From: Selenomonadaceae bacterium
GTDB lineage: Bacteria; Bacillota; Negativicutes; Selenomonadales; Selenomonadaceae
Assembly: GCA_017535925.1 (NCBI GenBank)
Contig: JAFXTD010000062.1
Coordinates: 1-64,000, forward strand
DNA length: 64,000 bases
Direction: 5' to 3'
A program made the translations under genes and the position numbers. Of this stretch, positions 51,001 to 60,000 are shown piece after piece. A model generated the notes under the pieces. It saw only the letters and a program-made list of their open reading frames with translations. It was not told the origin of the DNA and did not search any database. Each line of letters opens with the position of its first letter. Positions within the stretch are counted from its first letter, which is position 1.

Positions 51001-54000
51001 TTTCAGCGATTCGTTACCGACCGTAACTTTTTTATTTGTCAAGTCTATATCAAGTCCGTCAACCGTTTTTACTCCGTTGACTGAAACTAAAATTTCCCCG
51101 CCGCTTGATTCGACATAATTTATTTCGTTTTCTTCGAGGGTGTAGCCGTTCGATATTGATTCTGTTTTGTAACTTGCTACGTTGTTGTCGATAGCCCAGC
51201 CCGCCGAGGTCGTTGTTGTCTTCGGAACATCTTCGCCCAGTTCAAGCGTGTAACCTTCACTGATTGTCACCGTCTCTTGGTTCAGCGATTCGTTCCCGAC
51301 TGTTACTTTTTTATTAGCCGTATCTATTTCCAAAGCGTCAACCGTTTTTACTCCGTTGACTGAAACTAAAGTTTCCCCGCCGCTTTCAACCACATAATTT
51401 ATTTCGTTATCTTCGAGGGTGTAGCCACTGGAAATTGTTTCTGTTTTGTAACTCGCTACGTTATTATCAATAGTCCAGCCCGCTGAAGTCGTTGTTGACT
51501 TCGGGACATCTTCGCCCAGTTCAAGCGTGTAACCTTCACTGATTGTCACCGTCTCTTGGTTCAGTGATTCGTTCCCGACCGTCACTTTTTTATTTGTCAA
51601 GTCTATGTCAAGTCCGTCAACCGTTTTTACTCCGTTGACTGAAACTAAAGTTTCCCCGCCGCTTGATTCGACATAATTTATTTCGTTTTCTTCGAGGGTA
51701 TAGCCGCTTGAATTTGTTTCTGTTTTGTAACTTGCTACGTTGTTTTCTATAGTCCAACCCGCTGAGGTCGTCGTTGACTTCGAGACTTCTTCGCCCAGTT
51801 CAAGCGTGTAACCCTCACTGATTGTCACCGTCTCTTCTTTCAGCGATTCGTTACCGACTGTTACTTTTTTGTTTTCCGTGTCTATTTCCAAAGCAGCAGT
51901 CGTTTTTACGCCGCTGACTGTTACTAAAGTTTCTCCGCCGCTTGATACCACATATTTTATTTCATTATCTTCGAGGGTGTAGCCGCTTGTTGTTGACTCC
52001 TTTTTGTAACTCGCTACTTCATTTTCTATAGTCCAACCCGCCTGGGTCGTTGTTGACTTCGGAACATCTTCGCCCAACTCAAGCGTGTAACCTTCGCTTA
52101 TCGTTACTTTTTCTTGATTGAGTGAATCGTTCCCGACTGTAACTTTTTTGTTGTCCGTGTCTATTTCCAAAGCGGCAATCGTTTTTACTCCGCTCACTGT
52201 CACCAGAGTTTCCCCGCCGCTTGATTCGACATAATTTATTTCATTTTCTTCGAGAGTGTAGCCGCTTGTCTTTAATTCTCTTTTGTAACTTGCTACGTTA
52301 TTTTCTATAGTCCAACCCGCCGACGTCGTCGTTGATTTCGGAACATCCTCTCCAAGCTCAAGTGTGTAACCTTCGCTTATCGTTACCTTCTCTTGATTCA
52401 GCGAATCATTGCCGACTGTAACTTTTTTGTTGTCCGTGTCTACTTCCAAAGCGTCAATCGATTTTACTCCGCTCACTGAAACTAAAATTTCTCCGCCGCT
52501 CGATTCGACATAATTTATTTCGTTTTCTTCGAGGGTGTAGCCACTGGAAATTGTTTCTGTTTTATAATTCGCTACGTTGTTGTCGATAGTCCAACCCGCA
52601 GGGGTCGTCGTTGTCTTCGGAACATCTTCGCCCAACTCAAGCGTGTAACCTTCGCTTATCGTTACCTTCTCTTGATTCAGCGAATCATTGCCGACTGTAA
52701 CTTTTTTGTTTTCCGTGTCTACTTCCAAAGCGTCAATCGATTTTACGCCGCTCACTGAAACTAAAATTTCTCCGCCGCTCGATTCGACATAATTTATTTC
52801 GTTATCTTCGAGGGTGTAGCCACTGGAAATTGATTCTGTTTTATAATTCGCTACGTTGTTTTCTATAGTCCAACCCGCCGCCGTCGTCGTTGACTTCGGG
52901 ACTTCTTCGCCCAACTCAAGCGTATAGCCTTCACTGATTGTTACTTTCTCTTGATTCAGTGAATCATTGCCGACCGTCACTTTTTTATTTGTCAAATCAA
53001 ATGTCAAGCCGGCTACCGATTTTACGCCGCTCACTGAAACTAAAGTTTCCCCGCCGTCGGTAGAAACATGGTGAGTTGTATTGTCGCCGAGAGTATAAGA
53101 GATCGTTGTCGCAGCCGCTTTATAGCTTGCGACGTTGTCACTGAAAGTCCAACCTGCCGCTTCGACCTCTTTGACAAAAGTAATATCGCTGTTGACTGTG
53201 TATTCGTTGCCGTCAACGGTAATTGTCGCGCCGCTCTTGCAATAAGTCGTTTCGTCGATAGTGTAAGTCTCGGAGCCTTGAACCGTCATATCTTCGGGAA
53301 CTGTGACTTTGTAAACCTGCGTGAGGTCGGGATAATTATTTTCGACAACGTTTTGAGCCGTCGCAAGCGTGTAAATTTCGTCAGCGTTTTTGAAGACGTA
53401 ACAATTGTCGGAGTCTAAAGTCAACGTGCCGCCCTCAAGCGTTTGATTTGGTTCGCTAATCGTGCGGGTTATATTTTCGCCGAGATAGCCCGCTTTTGGT
53501 TTGAAGACAACTTCGCCGCGATAATAGCCGTTGTATTCCTCGCCGCTCAAATATTCGTAGCCTGCAGGCAATGTGACTGCGTAGTAAACGTCGTCCGTCA
53601 AGTCGTGGTCGGTGACGGTGTAAGTGCCGTTGTTCGCGCCCTTAACCGCCACGCCGTCATCAATCGTTATAGGGAGTTCCGTGCCCGCCTCGTAAAAATT
53701 TTTGTCGCCGATTTGAATTGGGTTGTCGAAGGAAATTTTAATCCCTCTCGCGTCTGCCGAATAAACGCGAATGCCGAAGTCGCCCGCATCTAAATTGCTG
53801 TGATAGTAGTTTGTGCCGTCGATTGGCCAATAGTCGTTGGTGTAGTTTCTTCCGATGACCCCGCCGACATAATCGCCGTCGCCCGTGACTTGCGCATCAA
53901 TTTTGTTTATGCCGCTGATTTTGGCTGTACCGTTGTAACTGCTGTCAAAGCCGTTGTAGCCGACCAAGCCTCCAACATTGTCACTGCCGCTTACTGTGCC

Positions 54001-57000
54001 GATGAAAGTATTTTCACCGTCGATTATTGTTCCGCCGCCGGTATTGGTGCCGACAAGACCGCCAACACGGTTTGCTGTGCTGTTGATTGTTCCGATAACT
54101 GTATTTGTGCCGTTGATGTTGCCGCCATGATTGACGCCAACCAAACCGCCAACAGCTTCTCCGCTACCCGTGATTTGCACGTCGAGAGTATTTGTTCCGC
54201 TGATTGTTCCGCCAAGGTTGTTGCCGACAAGACCGCCAACATCATAAGCACCCATGACTTGCGCATCAACAATATTTGTTCCGCTGATTGTTCCGCCGAG
54301 GTTGTAGCCGACCAAACCGCCGACATTAGAATTGGTGCTCGTAATTGTGCCTGAAACTTTGCAATTACTGATTGTGCAATTGATTTTGTCGGCTGGGCCG
54401 CTGACTTCGCCAATAATGCCACCGACATTACCGGAGGAACCGGAGTTAGCGTTCTGTCCGACTACTTGTACGTCGGCTGTACAATCGCTGATTGTGATGC
54501 CGTCATAGCTCCAGCCGATAATGCCGCCGATATTACTGTTGCCCGTGACTGTGCCGGTGACTTTGCAATTACTGATTGTGCCGCCGCCTGTGCCGCTTGT
54601 ACCGGTACCGTTTCTGCCGACAATGCCACCGACACAATTACCATTTCCGCTGACATTGGCATTAACCAGCGTGACATTTTTAATCGTGCCGTTCAAACCA
54701 AAGCAACCAAAAAGTCCCACGTTACTATCGCCGTTGACAGTCAAGTTGGAAATGGTGTGACTTCCTCCGTCAAACGTGCCGCCGAATATGTTGGCATTTT
54801 GGTAACCGTGTAAACCGATTGGTGTCCAATTCGAAATATCTTTCAGGTCGATATCCGCCACTACTTTAAAAGTTAAGCCTTCGCAGGTGTACTTATTGTT
54901 TACGTAAGTGGCAAGGGCGACTAATTCGTCGGCATTGCTTATCTCGTAATAGCCGTTGCGCTCGCTGTCGACAACGAAACTAAGTCCCGTAATTGTCGGC
55001 GGCGTGAACAAATTTAAATCGGTAGCCGTCAAGGTCGTATCGGCGGCGGGCATGGTGTAATTTTCGGTTGCAGATAATTTGTCGTCGCCTTTGAAGTAGG
55101 AGCCGTCGGGAGCAGTAAAAGTTAATTCCGCGCCGCCTTTGTAGTAAGTTTTGTCGTCGACTTCATACTTGTCATCACCATCTGCAACGGCAACCGTAAT
55201 TCCGTCGGGCAAATTTAATGCGTAGTAGATATCCTCTGCGGTGATTGATTTATCATTAATTTTAAAACTCGACAAACTCGCCGCGTCCTTGAGTGTGATT
55301 TTTCCTTCGTCGACCGTCACGATTAAATCCGAGTCGCTCGCATGTACTGAATATTCGCCGCCCGAAATGTTCAGCGTATCTGTTGCCTTGAGACCGTAAA
55401 TCGAATCGTTGCCGTCGCCGGAAGCGTATTCAATGACACTCAAGCTCGCGTTCGAACTCAAGCTGATTAAGTCGTCATCTGCGCCTGCGTTGATTGTGAC
55501 ATTCGAGCCGCTCCAAATATCAATGTAATCGTCGCCTGCGCCCGCGTCGATTGAAATGTTTGATGCTTTCCAGTTTATAACGGTATCATTACCTGCGCCA
55601 CTCTCGATTGAAACATTGGAACTATTAACATTACCAATGGAATCGTTACCTGCGCCCGTGCTAATTGTTACGTTTGAGCCGCCTCCATTGTTAATAGTAT
55701 CGTTACCCGCGCCTGAATCGATTAAAACTGTGGAACCGTTGTTGTAAATGAAATCGTCATCTGCGCCCGCGTTAATTGTTACGTTGTTGGCGAGGTCATT
55801 GGAAATGAAGTCGTTTCCTTCGCCTCCGTCGATTGAAACATTTAATCCGCTGTTACGAATTGTGTCATTTCCGCCGAGTGCAAGAATCGTCGCATTGTCT
55901 AAAGTGTTGGAATAGCTGTCGTCATTTTCAGTCAATGTGATTAAAAGCGGATTGTCATTATAAATTCCGTCAATATTGAGGCTCGACAAGCTTGCCGCGT
56001 CCTTGAGAAGGATTGAGCCGGAACCGACGCTGACAATTATATCGGAGCCACTCGTCTGCGTGGAGTAAGTGCCGCTGCCGTCGCCGATTTGCAACGTCGA
56101 ACTCTCTTTGAAACCGTAAATGGAATCGTCGCCCTCACCCCACGTGTATTTGAACAGGACATCTGCACCAAGGCTGGTATTGTTGTAATAAATGGTGCCG
56201 TCATCTTGACGATAACTGTTGTTGAAAATTTCATCGTCGCCTGTGCCCGCGTTGATTGTCACGTTCGAGCCATAGTTGCCAATGTAATCGTTACCTTCGC
56301 CCGCATCGATTGAAACGTTATCTCCGTGGCTTTGAATCGAATCATTTCCCGCGCCGACGTCGATTGTAACCGAGTCGCTGTTGTTATAGCTGTCAATATT
56401 ATCGTTGCCGGCTCCGCCGTTTAGTGAAACGTTCGAGCTTTCGTTGCGAATGTGATCGTCGCCCGCGCCCGCGTCGATTGTCACCGATTCCGTGCCTTCC
56501 AAGTTGTAAATGTAATCATCGCCCACCAAGCCGTAAATTGTGACGTTTTCCAAATAATTATAAAGTTCGTCATCCTCTTCGGTGAGCGAAATAATTTCCG
56601 TGGAGCTGGTCTTGTTAATGTTAAGTTCTTTACCTTTTGCACCGACCAGACGAACAGAGCCTTCGCCGACGCGGACAATTACATCGTCGCCGTCAAGCTC
56701 TGTGGAGTAAGAATCACCCGTGATAGTCAGCGTATCGGACTCATTGAATCCAATAATAGTGTCGTTGCCGTCCCCGGAGGCATATTGAACTAAACCGCTT
56801 GTGGCGCGCAAATAAATACTGTCGTCACCTGCGCCGCCTAAAACTGTTGCAAAGTTGCCGGCACTGTTAATAGTATCGTCGTCTTCGCCTCCGTTAATTG
56901 AAGCGTTCAAACCGAACCAGTCGTCAATGTAATCGTTGCCTGCGCCCGCGTTGATTGTGACGTTTTGACCGTAACTGTTGGAGATTGAATCATTGCCCGT

Positions 57001-60000
57001 GCCAGCGTCGACAGTAGAGTTTGAACCGTCATTCCAAACAGTATCGTTGCCGTCGCCGCCGTCGATTGTCACCGAGTCGCCGTAGTTGCCAATATAATCG
57101 TCGCCTTCGCCGCCGAGGAGCGTTGCCTTATCGGGAGATTCGAGCGTTTCATAGGAACTCGTCGAACTGTTCCACTCTATCCTTGCATTGTTCCTAATCG
57201 TATCATTGCCCGCGCCACCGTCGATTGAAACATTTGCGCCGAGGCTGTTGAGAATCGAATCGTTGCCGCCGAGAGCAAGAATCGTTGCGCCTTCGAGCGT
57301 GTTGTTGTATGTGTCGTCGTTTTCGGTCAGCGTTATGAATAACGGATTATATTCGCCGTCAATGTTGACAGTGGATAAGCTTGCCGCGCCGACCAGAGTT
57401 ATCTTGCCTTCACCCACCGTCACGACAATATCCGAATCGCTCGTTTGTGTTGAATATACTTCGCCCGAAATGCTAAGCGTTGAATTTTCTTTGAAGCCGT
57501 AGATAATATCATTGCCGCCGCCGCTCGTATAGGTGAACAGAACGTTTGAACCGTCATCATCTTCAAATGGAACGTTTTCTTCCATGTTCCAGTTGTTGTA
57601 AATAGTGTCGTTACCTTCGCCGCCGTCTATTGTCACCAGTGAGCCGGAGTTTTTAATTAAATCGTCGCCTTCGCCGCCGTTGATTGTGGAATTCGAGCCG
57701 CCGTTTTCGATAATATCTTTGCCGGCTCCTCCGTCGATTGTCACGGATTCGGCGTAGCTTCTGATTTGGTCGTTGCCGCCGCTGCCGTTGATTGAAACGT
57801 TCTTTTCGTTGTTGAAAATGTCATCGTTACTTGCGCCGCCTTCTATCGTGACATTATCGGCGTAGTTTCTTATCCAATTGGAAGATTCTTCACCCTTAAT
57901 GGAGATATTGCTTTCCTCGTTCGTTATGACATTAACGGGAACAATATTTTCAAGTGAAGTCACGATATTAACTTCGGGCAGAGAGGCGGCTCCTTCGAGG
58001 GTGATTGTATTCTCTCCGACTTGGACAAGAACATCATAGCCGCTCTTAACCGTCGAGTATTCCGAATCCAAAACGACCAGCGTCTCCAAAATCCCGAAGC
58101 CCGAAATTAACTCGTCGCCGTCGCCCGCTCGATAGACATAGACCATACCCGCCTCGCTGTTAGAGACGGTATCATCTCCCTTGCCGCCCTCGATTGTGGT
58201 GTTGAAGTTCGAATTTCGGATAAGGTCGTTGTCGTCGCTCGCATGGATTGAAACATTCTTGCCGCTGTTCTCAATATAATCTTTATCGACGGTGCCTTCG
58301 ATTACCACATTGTCCTCTTCATTGCGAATGACATTGAATCTTTGAGCCTGTTCAATCGACGGAACAATTACGGGATATTTTGTATTGGAATTTTTGAGCG
58401 TGAGGGTGCCTTTGCCTTCCACGCGAATGATAATGTTGCCCTCGCTGTCCTGTTCAATCGAATAGCTGTCGGCAATGACAAGCGTATCGGTCAATTGAAA
58501 GTTTTCGATTACGTCGTCGCCGGACGTGTAGACATAAGCAAGGGCAGTGCCGTAATTGTAAACAGAATCATTACCCGCACCGCCCAAGACCGTGACATTT
58601 ATGCCCTGTGATTGATTGAAAATGAAATCGTTACCGTTTCCCGCATTGATTGAAGCGTTGGAACCTCTGTTGTCGATAAAATCATCATCTGCGCCGCTGT
58701 TGATTGTGCTGTTCGAAGCAGCATTGCCAATGGTATCGGCTCCTTCACCGGTATTGATTGAAACGTCTGATTGAGCATTCCAATTGTCAATGGAGTCGTT
58801 ATCCGACCCGCTGTCTATTGTGACATTGTTGCCTCCGTTCCAAACAGTATCGTCGCCGACTCCGCCGTCTATTGTTACGTTATCGCCGCGATTGAAAATG
58901 TCATCGTTGCCCAAGCCGCCGTCGATTGTGCTGTTCGAAGCAGCATTGCCAATAATATCGTCTCCTTCACCCGCATTGATTGATACGTCTGATTGAGCAT
59001 TCCAGTTGACAATCGAATCATTGCCTTCGCCGCCGCTTATCGTGACCTCGCTGCCGGAATTTTCTATGGTATCGTCACCCGCGCCACCGGAAATTGAAGT
59101 CCCGGCAATAAAAGGGTTGTTTCCGCTCCAGTTACTAATTGAATCGTTTCCTTCGCCTCCGTCGATTGTAACATTCGTGCTTCCGTTACCAATGGTATCG
59201 TTACCTGTGCCGCCGAGAATTGTAAGATTTTCGCCGCCGTTGTTGTAAATAACATCATCATCTGCGCCGCCGTCCAGTAAAATATTGGAGTTGATACTGT
59301 CGTCTCCGCCGCAGCCATTGTTTTCAAGTGTATCGTTACCTTCGCCGCCAAAAATTTTGGTGTTGTCGCTGAAGCTGACAATGGAATCATTTCCCGCGCC
59401 GCCTATAAATGTGGAATTCGCTCCAATTTCAGAAAAACCGTACTCACCGTTTTTAATTGAATCGTTATCGTCGCCCGCGTCGATTGAAACGCTTGCAGCA
59501 CTATTTGTAACGTTGTCGTTGCCACCGAGAGCCAAAATCGTTGCGCCTTCAAGACTGTTGGAGTAGCTGTCGTCGTCTTCAGTCAGCGTGATGAACAACG
59601 GATTATATTCGCCGTCAATGTTGACAGTCGATAAGCTCGCCGCGCCGACCAATGTTATTTTTCCGTCACCGACCGTGACGATAATATCCGAGTCGCTTGT
59701 CTGTGTTGAGTATACGCCGCCCGAAATTGAAAGCGTTGAAGTCGAATTGAATCCATAAATCGTGTCGTTCCCGTCGCCTAAAGTGTATTCAATCAGATGA
59801 CCAAAGTCATAATTGCTTAAACGAATTGAATCATTACCCAAGCCGCCTATGATTGTGATACTGTCACCGTTATTGACATCGGCGAAAATTGTATCGTCGC
59901 CTTCGTCTCCGTAAATTGTTGCTCTGTCGCCGCTGACAATATAATCTTTACCTTTGCCACCCTTAAGTGTCACGTCATGGACATGATTGTCGATTGTGTC

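Noticed and set aside
50540-53160. CRISPR-like regular repeat spacing
   Set aside because: The 279-base period is coding, in frame throughout, with no 20-40 base spacers; it is a protein repeat.
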